A stretch of DNA of 64,000 nt. It comes from an uncultured Clostridia bacterium. GTDB taxonomy: Bacteria; Bacillota; Clostridia; Oscillospirales; Ruminococcaceae. The position numbers were made by a program, and so were the translations under genes. The notes below the pieces were generated by a model, which did not search any database, was not told the DNA's origin, and saw only the letters and a list, made by a program, of their open reading frames with translations. Shown here one piece after another: positions 52,480 through 61,890 of this stretch (position 1 is its first letter; the number at the start of each line of letters is the position of its first letter). The DNA is taken from assembly GCA_946498095.1 (NCBI GenBank), contig CAMMMX010000001.1, forward strand, positions 1 through 64,000. Reading direction: 5' to 3'.

Positions 52480-53406
52480 TTACGCCCGTAGAAGCGCAAG
52501 AGCTTTTTCCAACGTCTTTTGGTTCTCAACGTTGGCATATTCGACCCCTTTGAGTGTCTTGCGCACCAATCCAGTCAATACCTTGTTCGGCCCAAGTTCT
52601 ATAAAGGTGTCGTAGCCATCCGACTGAGCGTGCTGCAGCTCCTCAACAAAACGTACCGGCGATACAAGATGACGCGCCAGATAGGCAGGCATATCGGAGA
52701 AGTCTGTGAGTTCCCCGCCTGTCAGGTTGGAATAAAACGCCGTCTGCGGCGCGTGGAAGTCAACCTGTTTCATCGCCTGATAAAATTCCTTTGCGGCACC
52801 TTCCATTAACTTAGAATGGAACGCCGCCTGCACAGCCAGCGGGATACAACGAATTCCCTGCTTCTCAAACGCTGTGACTGCCTGCCGCAGCGCAAGCCGC
52901 TCACCGGCAATCACCGTCTGCGCAGGCGAGTTGTAATTGACTGGGACGACATAACCGTCCGTATCCGCGCAGATACGATCGATTACATCCACATCGCATC
53001 CCATGACAGCGCACATCGCTCCATCGGACTGTTCAGCTGCCTTTTGCATTGCAGCAGCACGAGCACGGATAACCCGGAATCCGTCCTCTAAACTAAGCAT
53101 CCCGCTCGCAACCATCGCAGCATACTCGCCCAGCGAATGCCCCGCGACACCCTGCATTGTCATCCCCTGTTCCTGCATGCAGACAAAAGCCGCCAACGAA
53201 GCAGCAAAAATCACCGGTTGAGAAACCAAGGTAGCGGACAAATCTGTCCCCTCCTCTTCAAAAGAAGCCTTCGCCAGATCAAAACCGACAATTTGGGAAC
53301 CGACTTCATAGATATTTCGCGCCGAGGGCGAAATATGACAAAGCTCGCCGCCCATCCCGAAATATTGACTCCCTTGCCCTGAAAACAGGTACATCACCTT
53401 GCGCAT
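52480..53406 (-). CDS. fabD: Malonyl-CoA:ACP transacylase
   Basis: This 308-residue enzyme loads malonyl groups on ACP for fatty-acid elongation. LFSGQGSQYFGMGGEL is the family start, GVAGHSLGEYAAMVASG carries the catalytic Ser (about 90), and QAAFHSKLMEG the catalytic His. The start at 53406 has AGGAGG upstream; longer frames are unrelated sequence. Its gene is on the minus strand and divergent from fabH, whereas in many Firmicutes fabD lies between fabK and fabG. The pathway neighbours remain close. Confidence 0.95.
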   Translation of the reverse strand: MRKVMYLFSGQGSQYFGMGGELCHISPSARNIYEVGSQIVGFDLAKASFEEEGTDLSATLVSQPVIFAASLAAFVCMQEQGMTMQGVAGHSLGEYAAMVASGMLSLEDGFRVIRARAAAMQKAAEQSDGAMCAVMGCDVDVIDRICADTDGYVVPVNYNSPAQTVIAGERLALRQAVTAFEKQGIRCIPLAVQAAFHSKLMEGAAKEFYQAMKQVDFHAPQTAFYSNLTGGELTDFSDMPAYLARHLVSPVRFVEELQHAQSDGYDTFIELGPNKVLTGLVRKTLKGVEYANVENQKTLEKALALLRA

Positions 53407-53442
53407 TACGACGTCCTCCTGAAAAAAGTTTATAGAAAAAGA

Positions 53443-53472
53443 TTGACAACCGTTGCCCTTCCATAATATGAT
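53443..53472 (+). promoter_or_regulatory. Promoter of the fab operon
   Basis: TTGACA (53443-53448), an 18-nt spacer and TATGAT (53467-53472), about 150 nt before fabH. No FapR-type (TTAGTACC) or FabT-type (TTTGA-TCAAA) site could be recognised between the divergent promoters. Confidence 0.7.
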
Positions 53473-53533
53473 AATAATTAAGGTTTTTTGAATTAGGCAG
53501 AAAAACCGCACAAATTGCGCGGTGCTTAATTTT

Positions 53534-53563
53534 ATTATAGCATACCCTCCACGACGAAAGCAA
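53534..53563 (-). promoter_or_regulatory. Promoter of fabD, with a terminator-like hairpin just downstream
   Basis: On the minus strand, TTGCTT (53558-53563), an 18-nt spacer and TATAAT (53534-53539). The early transcript holds ACCGC...GCGGT (53504-53523) followed by TTTTTC, which may attenuate fabD. Confidence 0.65.
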
Positions 53564-53623
53564 GCAGTCTGCGCCGCTTTGCTTTCACGTGCGTTTATGG
53601 GCAATGTCTTGGGAGGAATCAGA

Positions 53624-54616
53624 TTGAATTCAGTACGCATCGCAGGCACAGGCATGTACGTCCCGCCGTTTATTGTCAGCAACGACGAATTTACCAAGAT
53701 TGTAGAGACATCCGACGAGTGGATTACCACCCGTACCGGCATTCGGCAGCGCCATTTTTCGGACGGGATCCTCACTTGGCAGATGGGCGTTCATGCGGCA
53801 CGCGACGCTGTTTCCGACGCCGGAATCGACGCGGCCGACATCGACATGATTATCTTCACCAGCGTCACGCCCGACTACTTCTCGCCGTCGGCATCCTGTC
53901 TGGTACAGCGTGAGCTCGGCGCGGTCCGCGCATGCTGTTTCGATATCAACTGTGCCTGCGCTGGCTTCGTCCATGCGCTGGACATGGCGCACCGCTACCT
54001 CTCGACTTCTGACATGAAGAACGTACTCATTGTCAGCGGTGAGAGCCTTTCCAAAATTACGAATTTTGAGGACCGTAGCACCTGCGTTCTGTTCGGAGAC
54101 GCAGCGGCAGCCTGCGTTGTCCAGCGCTGCGAAGGCGTTTACGCTTGTCATCTCGGTGCAGACGGTGCCGGGGCGGATAAAATTTTCGCTCGCGCACTGC
54201 AAACGCACAATCCCTTCTGTAATGATGTAGACGCGCAAAGTCTCGACGGCTGGTCCGGCGCCACAGGGCACGGCCTCCACATGGATGGGCGTGAGGTGTA
54301 CAAGTTCGCCACCCGCGTCATGCCGGAAGCGGTGGAGAAATGCGCAGAGATGCTGGGTATTTCTGTCGACGACATCGATGTTTTTGTGCCGCATCAGGCT
54401 AATATTCGTATTGTAGAAACTGCTGCCGCACGTCTGAAGGTGCCGATGGACAAATTTTTTGTCAATATTGACAAGTACGGCAATACCTCCTCAGCAAGCA
54501 TCCCCATTTGCCTGCATGAGATGTCCCAATCCGGCCGCGTCAAGCGCGGCGACAAGGTAGCGATTGTTGGTTTCGGCGCGGGGCTGATTTACGGCGCGGC
54601 TATCTTTGAATGGTAA
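53624..54616 (+). CDS. fabH: Beta-ketoacyl-ACP synthase III (TTG start)
   Basis: This 330-residue condensing enzyme starts fatty-acid synthesis from acetyl-CoA (or a branched acyl-CoA) and malonyl-ACP. The Cys-His-Asn triad is seen in CFDINCACAGF (Cys about 112), VPHQANIRI (His) and YGNTSSASIP (Asn). The start is TTG 53624, with GGGAGG 8 nt upstream, giving standard length. An ATG nine codons earlier has no site. It is the first gene of the fab operon. Confidence 0.93.
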   Translation: MNSVRIAGTGMYVPPFIVSNDEFTKIVETSDEWITTRTGIRQRHFSDGILTWQMGVHAARDAVSDAGIDAADIDMIIFTSVTPDYFSPSASCLVQRELGAVRACCFDINCACAGFVHALDMAHRYLSTSDMKNVLIVSGESLSKITNFEDRSTCVLFGDAAAACVVQRCEGVYACHLGADGAGADKIFARALQTHNPFCNDVDAQSLDGWSGATGHGLHMDGREVYKFATRVMPEAVEKCAEMLGISVDDIDVFVPHQANIRIVETAAARLKVPMDKFFVNIDKYGNTSSASIPICLHEMSQSGRVKRGDKVAIVGFGAGLIYGAAIFEW

Positions 54617-54700
54617 CCCTGATAGGAAAAACCAAAGCGCCGCTGTACTTCAGTGATTTATCATAACGCAAGACTCTCTGCGAAAGGATATTCTGCTCGA

Positions 54701-55654
54701 ATGAAAACAAATTTGACTCAGCTGCTTGGGATACGTCATCCCATAATCCAAGGCGGCATGGCTTGGATTGCTGAATCGACGCTCGCAGCGGCTGTCTCCA
54801 ATGCGGGAGGCCTCGGCCTGATTGCCGGCGCTACCGCACCGATAGACTACCTACGGGAACAGATCCGCCGTACAAAGGAATTGACGGACAAGCCTTTCGG
54901 CGTCAACATCATGCTGATGAGCGACAATGCCGCTGATCTGGCGCAGCTTGTCATAGACGAAGGTGTTCCGGTCGTGACGACGGGCGCAGGCAATCCTGGT
55001 AAATATATTCCCGCTTGGAAGGAAGCAGGTATCAAGGTGATTCCTGTGATTCCCTCTGTCGCGCTGGCCAGGCGTATGGAACACGCTGGGGCGGATGCTG
55101 TCGTTGCGGAAGGATGCGAGGCCGGCGGACACATCGGTGAAATCACAACGATGTGCCTCGTGCCGCAGGTAGCGGACGCTGTGTCCATTCCCGTCATTGC
55201 CGCGGGCGGTATTGCCGACGGACGTGGCTTCGCCGCGTCGCTGATGCTGGGCGCTCAAGGCATCCAGGTAGGGACACGGTTCCTTGCCGCGGAGGAATGC
55301 CGGATCCATCCCAATTATAAAGACATGGTGTTACAAGCAAAGGATACCGACTCTGCCGTTACCGGCCGCTCGACCGGGCATCCGGTTAGGCAGATCAAAA
55401 ACCGCTTTACAAGGGCTATCCTGGATATGGAGCTTGCGAACGCTGACCCTGCGGCTTTTGAGCAGTTGACGGTCGGATCACTGCGAAAAGCCGTCATTGA
55501 CGGCAACTTGTCCGACGGCAGCTTTATGGCAGGGCAAATCGCCGGTCTCATTCAGAATATCTGCCCCGTTAAGGAAATCATCGAAGAGATTGTCGGCGAC
55601 GCCGAACGTCTGCTTCGCAATTTTGAAGAAATCAGAGGTGTTCAAATTGGCTAA
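54701..55654 (+). CDS. fabK: Enoyl-ACP reductase II (FabK)
   Basis: This 317-residue FMN-dependent enoyl-ACP reductase completes each elongation cycle. It has the TIM-barrel marks of the NPD family: IRHPIIQGGMAWIAESTLAA, AGGLGLIAGAT, PFGVNIMLMS, GCEAGGHIGE with the catalytic His and IPVIAAGGIADGRG for the phosphate. FabK replaces FabI in many Firmicutes and is insensitive to triclosan. ATG 54701 has GAAAGGA about 12 nt upstream. Its stop overlaps the fabG start by 8 nt. Confidence 0.95.
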   Translation: MKTNLTQLLGIRHPIIQGGMAWIAESTLAAAVSNAGGLGLIAGATAPIDYLREQIRRTKELTDKPFGVNIMLMSDNAADLAQLVIDEGVPVVTTGAGNPGKYIPAWKEAGIKVIPVIPSVALARRMEHAGADAVVAEGCEAGGHIGEITTMCLVPQVADAVSIPVIAAGGIADGRGFAASLMLGAQGIQVGTRFLAAEECRIHPNYKDMVLQAKDTDSAVTGRSTGHPVRQIKNRFTRAILDMELANADPAAFEQLTVGSLRKAVIDGNLSDGSFMAGQIAGLIQNICPVKEIIEEIVGDAERLLRNFEEIRGVQIG

Positions 55655-56387
55655 AACAGCATTGATCACAGGCGCATCTCAAGGAATCGGCGCCTGCATC
55701 GCACGCCGTCTGGCGAAGGACGGTTTTCAAATCGCTATCAACTATCTGGGTGAGGCACAGCTGGAACAGGCGCAGTCCGTCGCGGAGGAATGTCGCGCTT
55801 TCGGTGTCGACGTTGACTGCTTTCCCTGCGACGTTTCCGATTTTGCCGCTTGTGAGACGCTGTGCAAGGTGGTCAAGGATCGCTTTGGTTCCATTGACGT
55901 GCTGGTCAACAACGCCGGTATCAACCGCGACGGCCTATTGGCTCGCATGAGCGAGGCGCAGTATGACGCGGTGATAAACGTCAACCAGAAAAGCGTCTTC
56001 AACATGCTGCGGCACGTCACACCAATTATGATGCGCCAGCGTAGCGGACGCATCGTCAACATCTCCTCTGTCGCCGGGCTGTATGGCAACGCCGGACAGT
56101 TCAACTATTCCGCCTCTAAGGCGGCCATCGTCGGCATGACGCTGACTGCCGCAAAGGAGCTTGGCGGGCGCGGTATCGCCGTCAATGCCGTCGCACCTGG
56201 TTTTATCGAAACCCCGATGACACAGGCGCTCGACGACAAGGTTAAAGAGGCCGCAGAGGGGCAGATTACGCTCAAACGCTTTGGTAAGCCGGAGGAAATC
56301 GCGGCGGCCGTCGCGTTCCTCGCTTCGGAGGATGCTTCCTATATCACCGGCCAGGTACTTGTCGTAGACGGTGGAATGCTGTTATAA
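55647..56387 (+). CDS. fabG: 3-oxoacyl-ACP reductase (TTG start)
   Basis: This 246-residue short-chain reductase uses NADPH to reduce 3-ketoacyl-ACP. ALITGASQGIGACIARRLA is the cofactor loop. The catalytic Asn, Ser, Tyr and Lys lie in LVNNAGINRDG, ISSVAGLYGNAGQFNYSASK. The start is TTG 55647 with AGAGGTG six nt upstream, inside the end of fabK; this gives the exact usual length. An upstream extension would reread fabK in another frame. Confidence 0.94.
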   Translation: MAKTALITGASQGIGACIARRLAKDGFQIAINYLGEAQLEQAQSVAEECRAFGVDVDCFPCDVSDFAACETLCKVVKDRFGSIDVLVNNAGINRDGLLARMSEAQYDAVINVNQKSVFNMLRHVTPIMMRQRSGRIVNISSVAGLYGNAGQFNYSASKAAIVGMTLTAAKELGGRGIAVNAVAPGFIETPMTQALDDKVKEAAEGQITLKRFGKPEEIAAAVAFLASEDASYITGQVLVVDGGMLL

Positions 56388-56448
56388 TAAGGGCAGCTAC
56401 GATTTCGCCGCCCCATACGGGCGTATATGGAAAGGCATGGTAACTAAA

Positions 56449-57699
56449 ATGTCAAAATCACAGACGAAAAGAGTTGTCATCACCGGCGTGGGGATGGTAA
56501 CGCCAATCGGAAATGATAAAAATACGGTTTGGAACAACCTTCTGGAAGGCCGCCACGGCTTTGAAATTTGTACGCAGTTCGATGTTTCGGATATCGAAAC
56601 TAAGGTGGTCGGACCGGTGAGGGATTTCGATCCCGGTAAATATATCGACCGCAAGGAAGCAAAGCGCACCGACCTTTATGCACAATACGCCATTTACGCA
56701 GCTCTTGACGCTTTGTCCGACTGCGGCTCTCAATTGAAGGATCTCGATCCTTACCGTGTCGGTGTCATCATTGGTACGGGTAAAGGCGGGTTAGGCACCT
56801 TTGAAATCGAATATGAAAAGTTCCTTCAAAAAGGTGCCTCGCGGGTATCGGTCTTTCTTATCCCAATGATGATCTCCAATATGGCGGCTGGTTTGGTCGC
56901 TATGAAAACTGGCTTTAAAGGCGCAAATTTTGCTCCTGTTTCCGCTTGCGCATCGGGGACTCATGCCATCGGGGAAGCGTTTCATAAAATTAAGAACGGT
57001 TACCTTGACGCCTGCCTCGCGGGTGGTGCGGAAGCCTCGCTGACAAAATTTTCTATGGCCGGCTTCAATAACATGACGGCACTGGCGCGTACGGACGATC
57101 CTGACCGCGCCTCCATCCCCTTCGACGCTGAACGCAAGGGCTTTATCATGTCGGACGGAAGCGGTATGCTTGTCCTGGAGGAGCTGGAGCATGCTCAGAA
57201 ACGTGGGGCGCATATCTACGCTGAAATTGTCGGTTACGGCGCTACTGCCGACGCCTACCATATCACCAGCCCTTCGCCGGATGGGGACGGCGATGCCAAA
57301 GCGATGGAATTCGCTGTCGCCGAAAGTGGACTTGCCATGGAGGATATCGACTACATCAACGCGCACGGTACCTCCACTCCCCTCAACGATCATTACGAGA
57401 CCGTCGCCATCAAAAAGGCGTTCGGCGACCATGCCTACAAGCTGGCTATCAACTCCACCAAGTCGATGATAGGGCATTTGCTCGGCGCTGCCGGCGCTGT
57501 TGAGGCCATTGTAACAGCGCTTTCACTGGAAAATGGCGTCATGCACCGCACACTGGGGTACCAAACTCCCGATCCGGAATGTGACCTCGACTATATCGTC
57601 GAGGGGACGCGTCAAGCGCCCATCCGGGCTGCGCTGTCCAACAACTTGGGCTTCGGCGGACAGAACGCCGCCATCTGCCTGAAAAAATACGAGGGATAA
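56449..57699 (+). CDS. fabF: 3-oxoacyl-ACP synthase II
   Basis: This 416-residue condensing enzyme elongates acyl-ACP. RVVITGVGMVTPIGNDKNTV begins the fold; PVSACASGTHAIGEAF carries the catalytic Cys (about 165), INAHGTSTPLND and STKSMIGHLLGAAG the two histidines. GFGGQNAAICLKK is the typical C-terminus. ATG 56449 is used, with AAAGG 13 nt upstream; ATG 56437 is an alternative but sits too near that site. It lies 61 nt after fabG. Confidence 0.96.
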   Translation: MSKSQTKRVVITGVGMVTPIGNDKNTVWNNLLEGRHGFEICTQFDVSDIETKVVGPVRDFDPGKYIDRKEAKRTDLYAQYAIYAALDALSDCGSQLKDLDPYRVGVIIGTGKGGLGTFEIEYEKFLQKGASRVSVFLIPMMISNMAAGLVAMKTGFKGANFAPVSACASGTHAIGEAFHKIKNGYLDACLAGGAEASLTKFSMAGFNNMTALARTDDPDRASIPFDAERKGFIMSDGSGMLVLEELEHAQKRGAHIYAEIVGYGATADAYHITSPSPDGDGDAKAMEFAVAESGLAMEDIDYINAHGTSTPLNDHYETVAIKKAFGDHAYKLAINSTKSMIGHLLGAAGAVEAIVTALSLENGVMHRTLGYQTPDPECDLDYIVEGTRQAPIRAALSNNLGFGGQNAAICLKKYEG

Positions 57700-57734
57700 A
57701 CCCAGCAAAACAAATCAGAAAGGCGATGGACGTT

Positions 57735-58205
57735 ATGAACGAAACTACCTTAGACATACAAGCGATATACGATTTGATCGATAAGGTATCCTCTTCCGGG
57801 CTTGGAGAGCTTGAACTGAGCAAGGGCGACTTTAAGCTGGTGATCAGAGCCAAGAAACCACTCCCCCCTGCTCCACCCGTTATCTTGCCCGCCTCCGGCA
57901 CATCTGCGCCGATACAGGCAGCATCTCAAACGGATGCGCCTGCTTCTGCCGTACCGGAAGCAGCGCCAGAAGGGAATGTAATGAAGTCCCCCATTGTAGG
58001 AACCTTTTACCTCTCCCCCGCACCCGGTAAGCCTCCGTTCGTCACCGTCGGACAATCGGTCAAAAAGGGCGATGTGCTGTTTATTATCGAGTCGATGAAG
58101 CTGATGAACGAAATCCAGAGCGAATTTGACGGCGTAATCGACCGTATCCTCGTCGAAAATGGAACCGGCGTGGAATTTGGGCAGCCGATCATGGTGATCA
58201 AATAA
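57735..58205 (+). CDS. accB: Biotin carboxyl carrier protein of acetyl-CoA carboxylase
   Basis: This 156-residue biotin carrier has an N-terminal helix (IQAIYDLIDKVSSSGLGEL), a flexible Pro/Ala linker (PPAPPVILPASGTSAP...) and the biotinyl domain. The domain includes SPIVGTFYLSPAPGKPPFV and the biotin site ESMKLMNEI; the residue before the MKLM core is Ser instead of the common Ala. ATG 57735 is preferred (AAAGG 11 nt before) over one 3 codons earlier. It lies between fabF and fabZ. Confidence 0.94.
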   Translation: MNETTLDIQAIYDLIDKVSSSGLGELELSKGDFKLVIRAKKPLPPAPPVILPASGTSAPIQAASQTDAPASAVPEAAPEGNVMKSPIVGTFYLSPAPGKPPFVTVGQSVKKGDVLFIIESMKLMNEIQSEFDGVIDRILVENGTGVEFGQPIMVIK

Positions 58206-58292
58206 CGAGCCGCTTGTCTGTGCAGAAAACTATTCAATCTGGTTTGGTTCAGCTGTGCAGCACCTGACGAAACGAAAGGATGGATCCTTCCT

Positions 58293-58721
58293 ATGCCTCT
58301 TTTAAACAAAGAACAAATTAAGGAAATTATCCCGCACCGCGATCCTTTCCTGCTCATCGACGAAGTCGAGGAGCTGGAGCCTGGCGTGCGGTGTGTTGCA
58401 AAGAAGTATCTCCGCCCAGAAGAAACCTGGTTTCAGGGACATTTTCCCGGCGCGCCGGTCCAGCCCGGTGTGCTGACAATTGAGATGCTAGCGCAGGCCG
58501 GCGCCGTCTGTTCCCTGTCCCTCCCCGAAAACAAAGGAAAAATCGCTTTCTTCACCGGGATCGACAAAGCGCGTTTCCGCAGAAAAGTGCTCCCCGGCGA
58601 GACCTTGACGCTTGAAATTGAGATGATCAAGGTCAAGAGACCGATCGGCATTGGTAAGGCGACCGCTTATGTGGATGGAGAAAAAGCGGTCACCTGCGAG
58701 CTTTCCTTTGCCATTGGTTAA
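58293..58721 (+). CDS. fabZ: 3-hydroxyacyl-ACP dehydratase
   Basis: This 142-residue hot-dog dehydratase removes water from 3-hydroxyacyl-ACP. The catalytic His is in IIPHRDPFLLIDEV and the Glu in GAPVQPGVLTIEMLAQAG; GHFPGAPVQPG is the family signature. AAAGGA precedes ATG 58293. It is followed by accC after 26 nt. Confidence 0.96.
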   Translation: MPLLNKEQIKEIIPHRDPFLLIDEVEELEPGVRCVAKKYLRPEETWFQGHFPGAPVQPGVLTIEMLAQAGAVCSLSLPENKGKIAFFTGIDKARFRRKVLPGETLTLEIEMIKVKRPIGIGKATAYVDGEKAVTCELSFAIG

Positions 58722-58747
58722 TTCTTCAGAAGGGTGCAAACTGAGTA

Positions 58748-60094
58748 ATGTTTAACAAGGTTTTGATTGCCAACCGCGGCGAAATCGCGGTACGTATCAT
58801 CCGCGCCTGCCGTGAACTTGGCGTGCGCTGCGTTGCAGTGTTCTCCGAAGCGGATCGCGGTGCGCTTCACGCGCAAATTGCCGATGAGGCGATCTGTATC
58901 GGCCCTGCCGCTTCCAAGGACAGTTATCTCAACGTCAAGGCAATTTTGGCTGCCTGTGAATTGACAGGTGCCGAGGCCGTACATCCCGGCTTTGGCTTTT
59001 TATCTGAAAACGCCTCCTTTGCCCGGATGTGCCAGCGTTGTGGTGTCACCTTCATCGGCCCGGATCCGGCTTCCATCGATTTGATGGGGGATAAAGCGCA
59101 CGCCAAGCAAACGATGCGAGCTGCAGGCGTCCCGGTCATTCCCGGATCGGACGGCGTTGTCCGTACTTTCGAAGAGGCCAAGGCGATCGCCGACGAGATT
59201 GGTTATCCGATCATGGTGAAAGCCAGTGCGGGAGGCGGAGGTCGCGGCATCCGGATGGTGGAAAGCCTTGACGCTCTGGAAAACGCTATGACAGCGGCCA
59301 AACAGGAGGCGCTGTCCTTCTTTGGCGACGACGGCGTTTATATCGAAAAATTCATCAAAAACCCCCGCCATATCGAAATCCAAATCCTTGCGGACAAATA
59401 CGGCAATGTCGTTCACTTAGGTGAACGCGATTGTTCTCTGCAAAGGCGTAACCAGAAGGTGCTGGAAGAGTCCCCCAGCCCTATCATGACGCCGGAGCTT
59501 CGGGCACAGATGGGCGAAGCGGCCATCAAGGCTGCGAATGCCTGCGATTATTGTAACGCGGGTACTGTCGAATTTCTAGTGGATGCTGACCATCATTTTT
59601 ACTTCATGGAGATGAACACCCGTATACAGGTCGAGCATCCGGTGACAGAATACGTAACCGGGATCGACTTGGTTGCCGCACAGCTGAAAATAGCCAGCGG
59701 TGAGCGCTTATGGCTGCGCCAGGAGGACATCCACTTGACAGGGCATGCCATTGAGTGTAGAATTAATGCGGAAAACCCCAAACTTGGATTCCGTCCCTCA
59801 CCGGGGCAGATTACGGGGCTTCATATGCCCGGCGGACCCGGTGTCCGTATCGACAGCGCTGTCTACCAAGGATACGTCATCTCTCCTTACTATGATTCGA
59901 TGATCGCTAAGCTTATCGTCCATGCAGACACGCGTGTCCAGGCCATTCGAAAAATGCGCTGGGCGCTGGCGGAGTTTCTCGTTGACGGTGTGGATACCAA
60001 CATCGACTATCAGTTCAATCTGCTCAAGGACGAAGATTTCGAAAACGGAAACTTCGATATCGGATTCCTCGGACGAAAAGATTTTACAAACTGA
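58748..60094 (+). CDS. accC: Biotin carboxylase subunit of acetyl-CoA carboxylase
   Basis: This 448-residue ATP-grasp enzyme carboxylates biotin on AccB. KVLIANRGEIAVRIIRACRE begins it, KASAGGGGRGIRMVE is the glycine-rich ATP loop, and EMNTRIQVEHPVTEYVTGIDLV holds metal and bicarbonate residues. HAIECRINAENPKLGFRPSPG follows. Length is standard. ATG 58748 follows the fabZ stop by 26 nt. It partners accB, accD and accA in the same operon. Confidence 0.97.
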   Translation: MFNKVLIANRGEIAVRIIRACRELGVRCVAVFSEADRGALHAQIADEAICIGPAASKDSYLNVKAILAACELTGAEAVHPGFGFLSENASFARMCQRCGVTFIGPDPASIDLMGDKAHAKQTMRAAGVPVIPGSDGVVRTFEEAKAIADEIGYPIMVKASAGGGGRGIRMVESLDALENAMTAAKQEALSFFGDDGVYIEKFIKNPRHIEIQILADKYGNVVHLGERDCSLQRRNQKVLEESPSPIMTPELRAQMGEAAIKAANACDYCNAGTVEFLVDADHHFYFMEMNTRIQVEHPVTEYVTGIDLVAAQLKIASGERLWLRQEDIHLTGHAIECRINAENPKLGFRPSPGQITGLHMPGGPGVRIDSAVYQGYVISPYYDSMIAKLIVHADTRVQAIRKMRWALAEFLVDGVDTNIDYQFNLLKDEDFENGNFDIGFLGRKDFTN

Positions 60095-60128
60095 TCTTGA
60101 TTTCTGACACGAAAGGAGGACGATATGT

Positions 60129-60986
60129 TTGTTGGAGGATCTGTTAAAGGCTGTCAAAACACGATTTAACGACGAGGACAAGGGCAATGGCAAATCGAAA
60201 GTTTCGATCCCGTCCGATCTGCTTTTCAAGTGTCCTCGCTGTTCGAGCGTCATTTTCATGGAGGACTTTGAGAATAACCAGAAAATCTGTCCTTCCTGCG
60301 GTTACCACGCACGGATTTCGGCACAAGAACGTCTGAAACTGACGATTGATAAAGGGTCGTTTGTTGAGATGGATGCCGAGATGGACAGTGTGAACCCTAT
60401 CAGTTTTCCTGGCTATAGTGAAAAGCTCTCATCTCTGCGCGCTCAGACCGGCTTGCGGGACGCTATCCTTACTGGCGAGTGTACGATACGCGGGACACGC
60501 TGCGTTATTGGCGTGATGGACTCCCGTTTTATGATGGCGTCGATGGGCAGCGTTGTGGGCGAAAAAATTACCCGTGCTTTTGAATATGCCACCGAAAAAC
60601 AGCTGCCTGTTGTGATGTTCACCGCGTCTGGTGGCGCACGGATGCAGGAAGGGATCCTTTCTCTGATGCAGATGGCCAAGACGTCTGCCGCCGTAGCACG
60701 GCACTCCCAGGCGGGCCTTTTGTACATCGCTGTCATGACCGACCCGACAACGGGTGGCGTGATGGCTTCCTTTGCTTCTCTGGGGGATGTTATCATTGCC
60801 GAGCCCAAAGTACTGATCGGTTTTGCTGGACGCCGTGTCATCGAGGACACCATCCGTCAGAGGCTGCCGGATGATTTCCAGTCAGCCGAATTTATGCTGG
60901 AGCACGGCTTCGTCGATATGATTGTAGAACGCTCCCGGATGCGCAGAACGCTGTCACGTATCCTTAAGCTGCACCAGCAATCATGA
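60129..60986 (+). CDS. accD: Acetyl-CoA carboxylase carboxyltransferase beta subunit (TTG start)
   Basis: This 285-residue subunit transfers carboxyl from biotin to acetyl-CoA together with AccA. A zinc ribbon CPRC...CPSC (about 35-58) begins the conserved part. [40 protein letters not shown] and [14 protein letters not shown] are the crotonase-fold signatures. The start is TTG 60129 behind AAAGGAGGA. An ATG four bases earlier (60125) has the same site but opens a 14-codon frame that overlaps and stops. accA follows after 33 nt. Confidence 0.93.
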   Translation: MLEDLLKAVKTRFNDEDKGNGKSKVSIPSDLLFKCPRCSSVIFMEDFENNQKICPSCGYHARISAQERLKLTIDKGSFVEMDAEMDSVNPISFPGYSEKLSSLRAQTGLRDAILTGECTIRGTRCVIGVMDSRFMMASMGSVVGEKITRAFEYATEKQLPVVMFTASGGARMQEGILSLMQMAKTSAAVARHSQAGLLYIAVMTDPTTGGVMASFASLGDVIIAEPKVLIGFAGRRVIEDTIRQRLPDDFQSAEFMLEHGFVDMIVERSRMRRTLSRILKLHQQS

Positions 60987-61019
60987 GCCGGTACATAGAG
61001 AGAAAAGGAAGGTTTGTTG

Positions 61020-61832
61020 ATGAATCGATATACGCCCTATGAACGGCTGGAGATTATCCGGAACAAGAACCGCCCCACCATCAGTGACTACCTGCCGATG
61101 ATCTTTGAAAACTTTATCGAAATGCATGGCGATCGACTGTTTGGAGACGACTTGGCAATCCTGGGCGGAATTGCGACATTTGAAGACATGCCGGTAACGA
61201 TTATCGCACAGGTAAAAGGGCATAATCTGGAGGAGAACAAGCGTTCGAATTTTTCTATGCCCCATCCGGAAGGTTACCGGAAGGCTCTCCGTCTTGCCCA
61301 CCAGGCGGAAAAATTCCATCGTCCTGTCATCTGTTTTATCGATACCCCGGGCGCTTTTTGCGGCATTGATGCGGAAAAACGCGGACAGGGCGAGGCCATT
61401 GCACGTAACCTGATGGAATTTTCCTTACTGCGCACGCCTGTGATTTCCATTGTGTTGGGAGAAGGTGGCAGCGGTGGAGCGCTGGCGCTTGGCGTCTGTG
61501 ATAACCTTGCTATGTTAGAAAATGCTTTGTACTCTGTCATTTCCCCCCGTGGATGTGCGAGTATCCTTTGGAAGGACGCCTCACGTGAAAAAGAGGCGAC
61601 CAATATTATGAAAATTACCGCTGAGGATTTGCTTTCGCTTGGTGTCTGTGACGGTATCATTGCCGAACCTCCGGGTGGCGCACATATCAGCCCCCAGTTG
61701 ACGGCAGAAAATATTACGAATTATATCCATGACACATTAAAAAATTTGCATGAGATAGATATTGACAGTTTGCTGAAAACACGCTATGATAAGTTCAGGA
61801 AAATCGGGGAGTTCTTGGAACCCGGTCGTTAA
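61020..61832 (+). CDS. accA: Acetyl-CoA carboxylase carboxyltransferase alpha subunit
   Basis: This 270-residue subunit completes the carboxyltransferase. [65 protein letters not shown] and [15 protein letters not shown] are family signatures. The protein is of the short Firmicutes form without an N-terminal extension. AAAAGGAAGG precedes ATG 61020; two in-frame TTG codons lie just before it. It lies between accD and acpP. Confidence 0.95.
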   Translation: MNRYTPYERLEIIRNKNRPTISDYLPMIFENFIEMHGDRLFGDDLAILGGIATFEDMPVTIIAQVKGHNLEENKRSNFSMPHPEGYRKALRLAHQAEKFHRPVICFIDTPGAFCGIDAEKRGQGEAIARNLMEFSLLRTPVISIVLGEGGSGGALALGVCDNLAMLENALYSVISPRGCASILWKDASREKEATNIMKITAEDLLSLGVCDGIIAEPPGGAHISPQLTAENITNYIHDTLKNLHEIDIDSLLKTRYDKFRKIGEFLEPGR

Positions 61833-61890
61833 TCCGATGTCTTTAAAGCGACGTATGACGCTTTATATAAAATTTTTAGGAGGTATCCCT

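Noticed and set aside
53407-53623. FapR or FabT operator between fabD and fabH
   Set aside because: No TTAGTACCTA or TTTGA-type palindrome was found; only promoters and one hairpin are supported.
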